NCBI RefSeq assembly: GCF_004216955.1
Contig: NZ_SGXL01000001.1
Location: 783,826 to 847,825, forward strand
Origin: Fictibacillus sp. BK138
GTDB taxonomy: Bacteria; Bacillota; Bacilli; Bacillales; Fictibacillaceae
DNA: 64,000 nt
Reading direction: 5' to 3'
Shown here: positions 32,170-40,110 of the stretch, piece after piece
Position numbering within the stretch: the stretch's first letter is position 1
How the letters are laid out: every line of letters begins with the position of its first letter
Notes under the pieces: model-generated
The model's database searches: none
What the model was told of the DNA's origin: nothing
Seen by the model: only the letters and a program-made list of their open reading frames with translations
Position numbers and translations under genes: made by a program

Positions 32170-32196
32170 ATTGGTCGTTCTTACAGGAACTTACAA

Positions 32197-32225
32197 TTGA
32201 GACGATGCACTAAAAATGTTATACT
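32197..32225 (+). promoter_or_regulatory. SigA promoter of ssrA
   Basis: TTGAGA, 17 bases, TATACT; transcript start near 32232, about 80 bases before the mature 5' end, which would need RNase P processing. Confidence 0.8.
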
Positions 32226-32310
32226 GGGTACACAAGTGAATAAGAGCAAATAAGCTTTTATCTCTTTCCGAGGTTCGGCAGGATTAATTTCTTGCTTTCC
32301 ATTTTATAAT

Positions 32311-32950
32311 GGGGACGTTACGGATTCGACAGGGGTAGTTTGAGCTTAAGTTGCGAGTCGAGGGGGTCGGCCTCGTTAAAACGCCAAAGCCAATAACTGG
32401 CAAAACAAACAACAACTTAGCTTTAGCTGCGTAATAGCACTTTAGCTGTTCCTCCCTCCATCGCCCATGTGGTAGGGTAAGGGACTCACTCTTAGTGGGC
32501 TACGCCGGTTGTCCTCCGCCTGAGGACGATGGAAGAGAATAATCAGGCTAGCGATCTGGACGCCTGTCGGCTGGCAGATGGATTCGCGAAACGCGAATAA
32601 ACCGACTACACTCGTAGAAGCTTAAGTGCCAATATCTTTGGACGTGGGTTCGATTAGGATTAGTCGCCTTATGTGGTAACACATAAGTGAAAATCCGGCT
32701 TTATCGGTGAAACCTAACCAGTGAAAAACTTCTCTGCAAGGCAATGCCGAGTGGTATGTGGAGCAATCCAACAGCCATGTATCGACTTATAGGCTGCCAG
32801 AGTTTTTGGTAGTACTAGGATACGAAATTCTGCTTGGATACAAGTAAATTTATATTTCGTATAATACGCCGGGGGACCTGAATAACAGGTTCAAGATATA
32901 GTCAGTGCCATGACGAAAGCATGGAACAACATGTCCCACCGTCTCCACCA
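32311..32950 (+). ncRNA. ssrA: tmRNA gene interrupted by a group I intron
   Basis: Ribosome-rescue RNA. The 5' end GGGGACGTTACGGATTCGAC matches Bacillus tmRNA, and the 3' end reads CCCACCGTCTCCACCA with CCA encoded. The tag frame runs from 32399 to the TAA at 32432 and gives (A)GKTNNNLALAA. The T-arm is split: 5' GTGGGTTCGAT ends at 32654 and TCCCAC resumes at 32934. Removing the insert restores GGGTTCGATTCCCACC. Mature length without the intron would be about 361 bases, normal for Bacillus. Confidence 0.96.
32655..32933 (+). ncRNA. Group I intron in the tmRNA T-loop (279 nt, no ORF)
   Basis: The 5' exon ends in T and the intron ends in G, as required. P1: exon CGAT (32651-32654) pairs with GTCG (32663-32666), giving the U-G pair at the splice site. 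P2: CTTATGTG/CACATAAG (32668-32687). P3: CCGGC (32695) with GCCGG (32868). P7: ACTA (32814) with TAGT in the diagnostic AAGATATAGTC (32893-32903). A P7.1-like stem ATACGAAAT/ATTTCGTAT (32820-32862), P8 ACCTG/CAGGT (32876-32890) and P9 CCATG/CATGG (32908-32924) are present. The extra P7.1-like stem suggests subgroup IA. Confidence 0.93.
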
Positions 32951-32966
32951 ATACATAGGTGGATAC

Positions 32967-32996
32967 AGACCAACATTTATTTGTTGGTCTTTTTTT
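32967..32996 (+). terminator. Terminator of ssrA
   Basis: AGACCAACA / TGTTGGTCT stem with a 6-base loop and seven T residues. Confidence 0.95.
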
Positions 32997-33132
32997 ATGT
33001 CAATTTTTCAATAAAAAACAATTCATATGACTTAAAAAATCGAAATATAGACAAGTAACTATGCCTTTTCACGCGTTGCTACATATAATACATGGACAAG
33101 AGATGTCAATAATATTTTCAGGAGGAAATTTT

Positions 33133-33906
33133 TTGAGTTGTAAGAAAAACAATCTCTCGGCTCGAGAGGTAGCACAGTTTATATGTAAGCGTGTCATAGC
33201 CAATGAAGGATTCGACGACATTGAAATAGAGGGTAAGCTTGTCTGCGTTGGAAGAGATTTTATCGCAATCAAGACAGATGACAAAGAAGTATTCTATTTA
33301 CCGTTAAACAATGTTAGAAATATTTCTGTCGTTTCTGACAAGAGCTGCTGCCATACAGGGAAAAAAGTAATATGCAGAGATACGTTCCGAAGCATATTAA
33401 ATAAATTGATCAATTGCAAGGTTGAAGTTAACGATGGTGGCGATGAAGAAATCGAAGGCGTCCTTACATCTGTTAACCGCACATCTATCCAAATCGTTGA
33501 AGAAGAAACCTTAAATATTGTAACGATTCCGATTGGCTCCATCAACTTTATCACTCAAGCTGGCGAACCAGGTGACGACGAGAGCAGCAATTGCAGAGTT
33601 TTATGCTGTAAAAAAGAGGACCCTTGTGGAAAGAAGAAAGATGATTGCAAAAAGAAACATGATTGCAAAAAAGAATCTTCATCGTCATCTTCATCCAAAT
33701 GCAAGAAAGAATCATCCTCTTCTAGCTCAGTTGAGCTTTGGTGTAAAAAAGAATCTTCATCTTCGAGTTCATCTTCTAGTTCAACCCCAATTTGGTGCAA
33801 AGAAGTATCTTCTTCTTCAAGCCATGACCACTGGAAGAAAAAGAAAAAACAACACAAAAAAAGAAGTTGTGCAGATCTAGAATCTAGAGGCTGGTTCAAA
33901 CTTTAA
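33133..33906 (+). CDS. CotB-like spore coat protein with Ser/Lys-rich tail
   Basis: 257 residues from TTG 33133, chosen because CAGGAGGAAA lies just upstream. Two related beta-rich segments (EGKLVCVGRDFIAIKTDDKE and EGVLTSVNRTSIQIVEEE) are followed by a low-complexity tail of KKE-Ser6 blocks, Cys-Lys clusters and a basic end. This two-part layout resembles outer coat protein CotB, whose repeated beta domain precedes a Ser/Lys/Arg tail. A mother-cell-type -10 (CATATAATA, 33082-33090, fitting CATANNNTA) precedes it. About ten Cys residues could cross-link it into the coat. Confidence 0.72.
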   Translation: MSCKKNNLSAREVAQFICKRVIANEGFDDIEIEGKLVCVGRDFIAIKTDDKEVFYLPLNNVRNISVVSDKSCCHTGKKVICRDTFRSILNKLINCKVEVNDGGDEEIEGVLTSVNRTSIQIVEEETLNIVTIPIGSINFITQAGEPGDDESSNCRVLCCKKEDPCGKKKDDCKKKHDCKKESSSSSSSKCKKESSSSSSVELWCKKESSSSSSSSSSTPIWCKEVSSSSSHDHWKKKKKQHKKRSCADLESRGWFKL

Positions 33907-33913
33907 TCTGTGT

Positions 33914-33945
33914 ATACCCTGTTTTTCAAAAACAGGGTATTTCTT
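33914..33945 (+). terminator. Terminator of the coat protein gene
   Basis: Near-perfect 13-bp inverted repeat ATACCCTGTTTTT / AAAAACAGGGTAT, then TTTCTTT. Confidence 0.85.
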
Positions 33946-34007
33946 TACATATTTTTATACGAAAGTAATAATTCATAAATAATTTCCCATCCTATACGTA
34001 TAGGACG

Positions 34008-35078
34008 GTGATTAAGGTGGATTTATTAAAAGAGTTAACGGAAACGAATGGAGCACCTGGTTTCGAAAAAGCAATAAGAACGATTATGAAACGCGAGATT
34101 GAAAAAACAGGAGCCAATCTCGTTACGGATAACTTAGGCAGTGTTTTTGGAGAGAAAAAGGGATCTGCGGATGATGGTCCTAAAATTCTTCTTGCTGGAC
34201 ATATGGATGAAGTCGGATTCATGGTAAGTGAGATTACGGAGAATGGATACCTTCGCTTCGTTCCACTAGGGGGCTGGTGGTCTCAAGTCCTACTTGCGCA
34301 GCGCGTCCATGTTCAGACGAAAGAAAAAATATTTACAGGCGTTGTTGGTTCAAAAGCTCCCCATATCCTTCAGCCTGAAGAACGAAGTAAAGTTTATCCG
34401 ATGAAAGAAATGTTTATCGATATCGGAGCAAATGATAAAGATCAAGTAAAAGAGTGGGGAATTAAAGTTGGTGATCCTATACTTCCGATCTGTCCTTTTG
34501 AGCTGTTACCGAATAATGACACGATTCTTGCTAAAGCTCTCGATAACCGAGCAGGATGCTACATAGCCCTTCATGTACTAAAACAACTTCAAGAAGCAGA
34601 TCATCCTAATACCGTTTATAGTGGAGCAACGGTACAGGAGGAAGTGGGACTTAGAGGAGCGATAACAGCACCATACATTATGGAACCAGATGTTGCTATT
34701 GCACTTGATGTAGGAGTAGCGGAGGACGGTCCCGGCGGTAATGCCAATAAAGCAAAGCTGGGAAAAGGACCATTGATTACGTTCCTGGATTCATCTATGA
34801 TTCCACACACAGCTTTTCGTGATCTTATCATTGAGGTTGCGGAAAAAAATAATATACCGTATCAAGTAGATGTTATGCTTGGCGGAGGTACAGACGCCGG
34901 TAAATTTCATCTATTCAAAAAAGGTATCCCAAGTATCGTAGTAGGTGTGGCTGCTCGTTACATACACAGTCATACATCGATGATCAGTAAGAGTGATTTG
35001 GAAAACAGCGCAAAACTAGTGGTAGAGCTTGTTAAGGTTCTCGATAAAGATAAACTTAATTCGTTGCTGGATTACTAA
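34008..35078 (+). CDS. M42 family metallo-aminopeptidase
   Basis: 356-residue dinuclear zinc aminopeptidase of the M42 (PepA/FrvX, glutamyl aminopeptidase-like) family, which forms large tetrahedral assemblies. Metal ligands are visible: His and Asp in LAGHMDEVGFMV, Asp in ALDNRAGCY, the Glu pair in VQEEVGLRG, Asp in ALDVGVAED and His in IHSHTSMI. The start is GTG 34008; GTG 34017 is possible. It is a single gene with terminators on both sides. Substrate preference is not deducible. Confidence 0.9.
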   Translation: MIKVDLLKELTETNGAPGFEKAIRTIMKREIEKTGANLVTDNLGSVFGEKKGSADDGPKILLAGHMDEVGFMVSEITENGYLRFVPLGGWWSQVLLAQRVHVQTKEKIFTGVVGSKAPHILQPEERSKVYPMKEMFIDIGANDKDQVKEWGIKVGDPILPICPFELLPNNDTILAKALDNRAGCYIALHVLKQLQEADHPNTVYSGATVQEEVGLRGAITAPYIMEPDVAIALDVGVAEDGPGGNANKAKLGKGPLITFLDSSMIPHTAFRDLIIEVAEKNNIPYQVDVMLGGGTDAGKFHLFKKGIPSIVVGVAARYIHSHTSMISKSDLENSAKLVVELVKVLDKDKLNSLLDY

Positions 35079-35084
35079 ACGAAA

Positions 35085-35118
35085 AATCCCTGTTAAATCA
35101 TTAACAGGGGTTAATTTT
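35085..35118 (+). terminator. Terminator of the M42 peptidase gene
   Basis: CCCTGTTAA / TTAACAGGG stem, 4-base loop, T-rich tail GTTAATTTT. Confidence 0.8.
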
Positions 35119-35272
35119 ATTGCCTACACAGTCTTATAGTCCTGTATGTAGGACAACCTATATGTAAATTTTCGTATTTATTTTATTGGAATATTTAGTT
35201 AATTTACCACTTACATCAGAATTATATTTTCTCTAATCTTTAAAGTAGAAAAAAGAAGGAGGAATTGTACTG

Positions 35273-36703
35273 ATGAACAAATTCACCTCAAAGTTATTAA
35301 CTGGAACCCTCGTCCTTTCACTGGCTGGAGGAGGAATTGCACTCGCGTGTGATAGTGGTCAGATGAACAGCATGGAAGCAGGAGAATCTACATTTGGAGG
35401 CATTCCATTAGTAGAAGGCTCCAAAAATTTTAAGCATTTAAAAGAAGTTGCAGCGGTTCCACTAAAGGAGATTAAAGGCTCGCCCGCTACTACAGCGGAT
35501 GTGTATGCGTATAAAGGCTTTGCCTATCTTGGTACGCATCGCGGTAAGATGACAAACGAAGGTGTTCGGATTTTTGACATGAAAGATCCTTCAAACCCTA
35601 AAGAAGTTGCAGTAATTGCAAATGATATTCCTGGTACTTGGCAGGAAAAAGTGATCGTTCAATCTGTCAGTACGCCATCCTTTAAAGGAGACCTTGCAGC
35701 TGTCAGCGTCCAGCGAGTGGACAAGGAACGATACGGATATGAAGGAGAGACATCTGAGAATGGCGGAGTTGTTCTTTATGATGTAACAGATCCTAAGAAT
35801 CCTAAAAAGTTAGGATTCTGGAAGACACCTTCAGAACTTCCGACAGGTACCCATGAATTCTGGCTTACTGAACAAAACAATAGAGTATTAGTACTTGCGA
35901 CTAATTACATGGCGCATCGTTATAAAGATAAAGGGGTTGATGTTCATGATTTTTCCATTGTGGATGTCACAGACCCGAGTAATCCAAAAGAACTCTCAAA
36001 TTGGGATCCGACAGAAGTGGGCGACGGCTTTAATGGTGATTATCAATATCAAGATGAAAATGGTGCACAACGGACGGCGTTTTTACATAGCGTGATTGCT
36101 GACCAAACCGGCAAATATGCATACCTTTCTTATTGGGACCTCGGCACTGTTATCTTAAACATTGAAGATCCGGCAAATCCTAAGTTTGTTGGAAGAACAA
36201 AGTTTGAACGTCATGTTCAAGGTGCCGCCCATTCAGCAGCATTGGCGCATGGGGGCAACATCCTGATTGAAACAAGAGAAAACTTTAATCCTGATCCAAA
36301 TGACCCGGCGTTTGAAAGAGGGTGGGGTTATGTACGGATTTACGATATTAAGGACAAAAGTAACCCTGTTTTATTAAGTACCTTCAGAACTTTGAACTCT
36401 ATGGTCCAGATCAAAGCAGGTGAACGAAAGCCTGGTTCATATACAGTCCATGATCCGAAAGTAAGAGGCAACACACTTTATCTTTCTCATTATGCGGATG
36501 GTATTCGTATGGTAGATCTTACTGATCCGGCAAATCCTGTTGAGGTAGGCTCTTACGTATCGGATAAGGCGAACGTTTGGGGCGTTTTTGTAGACAGAAA
36601 CTATATCCTAGCTTCTGATATGGGACAAGGTTTAAAAGTTCTTCAGAAAAATGCTGATTTCAACGCTAATAAAATGAACTTACAATCTGTACTCATGAAA
36701 TAA
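35273..36703 (+). CDS. Exported LVIVD-repeat beta-propeller protein
   Basis: 476 residues. An N-terminal signal sequence (SKLLTGTLVLSLAGGGIALA) is followed by Cys, so either a lipoprotein with an atypical lipobox or a cleaved secreted protein. At least six repeats of the form I/V-x-D-x-x-DPxNPxx-V occur (RIFDMKDPSNPKEVA, LYDVTDPKNPKKLG, IVDVTDPSNPKELS, LNIEDPANPKFVG, IYDIKDKSNPVLLS, MVDLTDPANPVEVG), suggesting a six-bladed propeller. AAGGAGGAATT precedes the ATG. Function is unknown; such domains usually bind surfaces or ligands. Confidence 0.82.
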   Translation: MNKFTSKLLTGTLVLSLAGGGIALACDSGQMNSMEAGESTFGGIPLVEGSKNFKHLKEVAAVPLKEIKGSPATTADVYAYKGFAYLGTHRGKMTNEGVRIFDMKDPSNPKEVAVIANDIPGTWQEKVIVQSVSTPSFKGDLAAVSVQRVDKERYGYEGETSENGGVVLYDVTDPKNPKKLGFWKTPSELPTGTHEFWLTEQNNRVLVLATNYMAHRYKDKGVDVHDFSIVDVTDPSNPKELSNWDPTEVGDGFNGDYQYQDENGAQRTAFLHSVIADQTGKYAYLSYWDLGTVILNIEDPANPKFVGRTKFERHVQGAAHSAALAHGGNILIETRENFNPDPNDPAFERGWGYVRIYDIKDKSNPVLLSTFRTLNSMVQIKAGERKPGSYTVHDPKVRGNTLYLSHYADGIRMVDLTDPANPVEVGSYVSDKANVWGVFVDRNYILASDMGQGLKVLQKNADFNANKMNLQSVLMK

Positions 36704-36711
36704 CTTAAGTA

Positions 36712-36746
36712 AAAAACCCCGCCAGATAAAAATCTGACGGGGTTTG
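36712..36746. terminator. Bidirectional terminator
   Basis: AAACCCCG-C-CAGAT / ATCTG-A-CGGGGTTT hairpin flanked by A and T runs, shared by the LVIVD gene and the reverse-strand stress genes. Confidence 0.9.
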
Positions 36747-36755
36747 TACTATATA

Positions 36756-36962
36756 TTAATACTGTTCAAATCTGCGAGACCAGTCATCGTACTCGCGTTC
36801 AGCATCTTCTCTTGTTTTTCCGTGGCGTTCCTGAATCTTACCGATCATTTTTTCACGATCACCTTGCGCTTGATCGTAATCGTCATCGGTTAAATTGCCC
36901 CACTGTTTCTTAGCTTCGCCTTTGAGTTGTTTCCACTTGCCTTCCATTGTATCGTTTTTCAT
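36756..36962 (-). CDS. CsbD-family stress protein
   Basis: 68 residues, very hydrophilic, with the CsbD signature GKWKQLKGEAKKQWGNLTDD and IGKIQERHGKTREDAE. CsbD proteins are small general-stress proteins of unknown mechanism. It lies 18 bases behind the stress gene at 36981-37511 on the same strand and probably shares its SigB promoter. GAGGATGATTAAAG precedes the ATG. Confidence 0.92.
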   Translation of the reverse strand: MKNDTMEGKWKQLKGEAKKQWGNLTDDDYDQAQGDREKMIGKIQERHGKTREDAEREYDDWSRRFEQY

Positions 36963-36980
36963 CTTTAATCATCCTCCATT

Positions 36981-37511
36981 CTAATATTTACTGGAATAAG
37001 AATCTTCATAACGATGAGCATTCGTAGAACGATACGTACGGAATGTATCGTTTACTTGTCTGTGACGATCAACTTCACTGGCATCAACAAGTACGAGAAT
37101 ATCACCGCCCTCGACGGCTTTTTCATACTCTTTCGCTTCTTTCTCAGGAATACCTAAGCCAACAAGTGCCCCTACGATTCCTCCAGCACCTGCGCCAACA
37201 GCAGCACCGCCTAGAGCAGCTGCGATTGGTCCAGCAGCTACAATCGGCCCGATTCCAGGAATAGCAAGTGCGCCTGCTCCAAGAAGCAATCCGCCTAAGC
37301 CACCAAGAACTCCGCCTGTAGCCATTCCAGTTGCAGCCCCTTGTGGAGCCTTTGTGCCAGTTTCTTCATGAATCTGTTTAACTTCCTTTTTATCCTTTGC
37401 AATTACCGAGATGTCATTTTCGTTATACCCTTGCGCTCTTAACTCTTTGATTGCATCAATTGCATCATCTTCTGTTCGGAAAACGCCTACTACTTTATTA
37501 TGCTTATCCAT
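36981..37511 (-). CDS. General stress protein with glycine-rich membrane-like core (YflT-type)
   Basis: 176 residues. The N-terminal ~60 residues (VVGVFRTEDDAIDAIKELRA, ISVIAKDKK) form the YflT/heat-induced stress domain. A central Gly/Ala-rich hydrophobic region (about 65-125) and an acidic-to-basic C-terminus follow. AAAGGAGGAAGTC precedes the ATG. A SigB-type promoter lies upstream, so this and csbD form a stress operon. Confidence 0.85.
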   Translation of the reverse strand: MDKHNKVVGVFRTEDDAIDAIKELRAQGYNENDISVIAKDKKEVKQIHEETGTKAPQGAATGMATGGVLGGLGGLLLGAGALAIPGIGPIVAAGPIAAALGGAAVGAGAGGIVGALVGLGIPEKEAKEYEKAVEGGDILVLVDASEVDRHRQVNDTFRTYRSTNAHRYEDSYSSKY

Positions 37512-37550
37512 TGACTTCCTCCTTTGTGAGATGATTACTACGTAGGTTTT

Positions 37551-37576
37551 GTTCCCAAAGACGGATGCAATGAAAC
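37551..37576 (-). promoter_or_regulatory. SigB promoter of the stress gene pair
   Basis: Reverse strand: GTTTCA, 14 bases, GGGAAC, close to the GTTTAA-N12-14-GGGTAT SigB consensus, located about 40 bases before the start. Confidence 0.78.
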
Positions 37577-37765
37577 GTTTTAGTACTTTTTTGAGTCGAA
37601 GTTACCATAAATTCTGCTATCAAATGTTAAATGAATTGTTGAAATGGTTATTTTTAACAAGATTTTGCGTATTGTCTTTATTTACATTTTATGGTTTGAT
37701 GTCTATATTAAGGTAATTTTAAGATTTAACATATGTACAAAAAATTGTGAATTGGTGATTGAGAA

Positions 37766-38992
37766 ATGGATATTTTTATTGGCAGACAGCCTATTTTAGA
37801 TAGAGATGAGAATGTTGTGGCTTACGAACTTTTATATCGAAACAGTACAGCGAACAGGTATGAAGGCTTAGATCATGACAGTGCGACGGTAGATGTTATG
37901 GTTAACAGTTTTGCTGGAATCGGGATAAAGGAAGTCGGAGATCGCAAAAAGTGTTTTATCAATTTTACAGAGAATCTTTTATTAAATCGGGTTCCTACTT
38001 ATATTTCACCAGAGTATATCGTTGTGGAAATCTTGGAAACTGTGAATCTGACACAGGAAATTTTAAACGTTTGCAAAGAACTGAAAAGCAAAGGCTATAT
38101 CATTGCACTAGATGATGTAGCTTTTAAACGAAATCTTTCACCGCTTCTCCCGTACATTGATATCATTAAGATCGATTATTTAGCAATGAGCCGGGAAGAT
38201 ATTAAAGATATGGTTGAGACATATAAACATAAAGTAACTTTCCTTGCCGAGAAGATTGAGAGCAGGGAGGAGTATGAAGAAGCCAAAGCTATGGGGTTTG
38301 AGTACTTTCAAGGGTATTTCTTCAGTAAGCCGATCATTCTGCAAGGGAAAGATATTGATCCAATCCCTACAAATTATTTGCAGCTGTTGAATAAATTAAG
38401 TTCATCCGACCCGGATATTGATGAAATCAGCAGCATCATTCAGCAAGATTTATCCCTTTCTTATAAGCTGCTGAAGGTGATGAATTCAGGAACGTTTTTC
38501 TTTAAGAGTAAAGTAACCTCCATTAAGCAGGCTGTGGTGCTTCTAGGGCTTTTTGAGATCAAAAAATTGATTATGATCCTTATGATGTCCAGCATGAAAA
38601 AAGCAGACAATCAGACAGAACTTTTGAAAATGAGCTTAACAAGAGCTTCTTTCTTTGAGCGAACATCGCGTATTTTTGGATTAAACAAAAACCAGCTTTA
38701 TATGTTCGGGATGTTTTCACTAATAGACACGATCCTTAACAAAAATATGAAAGATATCATCGAAGATCTTCCAATAACAAACGAGCTAGCGGCTGCTTTA
38801 ATTGGTAGCAATGAAAAGTATAATCTGGCTCTATCAGCCGTAAAGTGTATTGAACATGGCGAGTGGGACGAATTACAAACGCTGTGCCGAGCACTTCAGT
38901 CTACGGATGCTGAATTGTTAAAGCATTATCAAGAAAGCACTTTATCCGCCGATCAATTTATTCATGCCCAAACGGAAAGTACAGTTCAATAA
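37766..38992 (+). CDS. yuxH: EAL-HDOD domain protein (YuxH-like)
   Basis: 408 residues. The N-terminal EAL-type fold begins DIFIGRQPILDRDENVVAYELLYR, where the catalytic EAL is replaced by ELL; LDDVAFK stands for the DDFGTG loop. It is therefore probably not an active cyclic-di-GMP phosphodiesterase. The C-terminal HDOD domain starts near residue 200 (LNKLSSSDPDIDEISSIIQQ and KLLKVMNSGTFFF). It resembles B. subtilis YuxH. It is probably a signalling scaffold. Confidence 0.88.
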   Translation: MDIFIGRQPILDRDENVVAYELLYRNSTANRYEGLDHDSATVDVMVNSFAGIGIKEVGDRKKCFINFTENLLLNRVPTYISPEYIVVEILETVNLTQEILNVCKELKSKGYIIALDDVAFKRNLSPLLPYIDIIKIDYLAMSREDIKDMVETYKHKVTFLAEKIESREEYEEAKAMGFEYFQGYFFSKPIILQGKDIDPIPTNYLQLLNKLSSSDPDIDEISSIIQQDLSLSYKLLKVMNSGTFFFKSKVTSIKQAVVLLGLFEIKKLIMILMMSSMKKADNQTELLKMSLTRASFFERTSRIFGLNKNQLYMFGMFSLIDTILNKNMKDIIEDLPITNELAAALIGSNEKYNLALSAVKCIEHGEWDELQTLCRALQSTDAELLKHYQESTLSADQFIHAQTESTVQ

Positions 38993-38997
38993 TTTCA

Positions 38998-39029
38998 AAA
39001 GGGGACTTCCATTACTGGAAGTCCCTTAT
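38998..39029. terminator. Bidirectional terminator between the EAL-HDOD gene and the lipase
   Basis: GGGACTTCCA / TGGAAGTCCC with loop TTAC. Confidence 0.88.
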
Positions 39030-39032
39030 ATA

Positions 39033-39905
39033 TTACTTAAATAGACCAACTGCCCTTTGAGGATCTGCAGGTCCTTCATGGTCGAGTGCATCAAAAACAA
39101 AATGAAAAGCAAGTGGATCTTGAGCAATGTTCTGATGCTCAATCTGATCGTACGGATAATAATCCTGAATGGTGATATTCCTTACGCTCTCCGTCTCACC
39201 TTTTAAAAAGGCGGAGGTGAAAGGAACCACAACTTCATCATTGCGTGTTGTAACTACTGTGTATGATACATCACCTGGTGTTTCGTCGCCTTCATTCAAC
39301 CTCATCAAAAAATCGGAGCCTGCGGCTTGCTGCTGGCACGCTGTGCAAGAAGCAAGATCTGCTCCTGTTGATGTAAGCTTCGTAAGCCCTGCAACACCTT
39401 CTGTTCCATGATTTGATGGTACAAGCCCGATCAAATCCTCTACCTTTTCAGCTCCACCTAGGTTTTTCATATAATACCGCGGCATCATTCCGCCTTGGCT
39501 ATGTCCGACGATAGATACTTTTTGAGCGCCTGTTACGTTCAAAACGTTATCAATAAAAGTCTTAAGCTCAGCAGCTGATTCCTCAATAGGACCAGATGCA
39601 GGTACAGCACCGGTATAACCGTAATTTAAAGAATAAACACAATATCCTTTTTCCTTTAACAAGGGTGCTAGGTTAACAAAGTTTCTTTCCATCGTTTCAA
39701 ATGTTCCAGGTACGAGAATAACGGGCTCTGGATGCTCGGCACTCGGCTTGCAGGAAGCATCATTGGCACCAGGAGGAGGAAGTCCTTCTTCTGTCAAGAA
39801 TCCACCGGCAGATGATTCATTTGCTAAAGCGGATGTTTGCATGCTGCTGATTGTCAGGAATGAAACGAGTATTACGGTGAGAATCATACCAAACCACTTT
39901 GACAT
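39033..39905 (-). CDS. Secreted lipase/esterase, class 2 lipase family
   Basis: 290 residues from ATG 39905 (GAGGGATG upstream). Signal peptide: SKWFGMILTVILVSFLTISS ending TSALA. The mature alpha/beta hydrolase begins with a short linker, then PVILVPGTFETMERNFVNLA, nucleophile VGHSQGGMMPRYYMKNLGG and acid/His regions (TTRNDEVVVPFTSAF, IEHQNIAQDP). Two Cys in CTACQQ may form a disulfide. It resembles extracellular triacylglycerol lipases. The long 5' leader holds a terminator-like hairpin and its promoter overlaps a cre site. Confidence 0.85.
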   Translation of the reverse strand: MSKWFGMILTVILVSFLTISSMQTSALANESSAGGFLTEEGLPPPGANDASCKPSAEHPEPVILVPGTFETMERNFVNLAPLLKEKGYCVYSLNYGYTGAVPASGPIEESAAELKTFIDNVLNVTGAQKVSIVGHSQGGMMPRYYMKNLGGAEKVEDLIGLVPSNHGTEGVAGLTKLTSTGADLASCTACQQQAAGSDFLMRLNEGDETPGDVSYTVVTTRNDEVVVPFTSAFLKGETESVRNITIQDYYPYDQIEHQNIAQDPLAFHFVFDALDHEGPADPQRAVGLFK

Positions 39906-39932
39906 TACACATCCCTCATTTCTAATTTTGAT

Positions 39933-39978
39933 AAAAAAAAGACACCGCAAATGCCCATCCATGGGATTTATGCGTGTC
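39933..39978 (-). terminator. Terminator-like hairpin in the lipase leader
   Basis: On the reverse strand, GACACGCATAAATCC pairs imperfectly with GGCATTTGCGGTGTC, then eight T residues. It lies 28 bases before the lipase start, inside the predicted transcript, so it may attenuate expression. Confidence 0.7.
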
Positions 39979-40017
39979 TCCAAATTCCTGCATAATCTAA
40001 TAATTAACTTATATAAC

Positions 40018-40046
40018 ATTAAACTAGAGGATGTAAGCGTTGTCAA
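40018..40046 (-). promoter_or_regulatory. Lipase promoter with overlapping cre site
   Basis: Reverse strand: TTGACA, 17 bases, TTTAAT. TGACAACGCTTACA (40032-40045) matches the cre consensus TGAAARCGYTTWCA at 13 of 14 positions and covers the -35, so CcpA repression on good sugars is likely. Confidence 0.75.
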
Positions 40047-40110
40047 CGGTAAAAAATTGGTTTTTGACGTAAAATACTAGATAACAATAAGAAATAAAGG
40101 AGGAGTATTT

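Noticed and set aside
32311..32950. tmRNA as a pseudogene broken by an insertion
   Set aside because: Exon ends join precisely to restore the T-arm and the insert has the core pairings of a group I intron.
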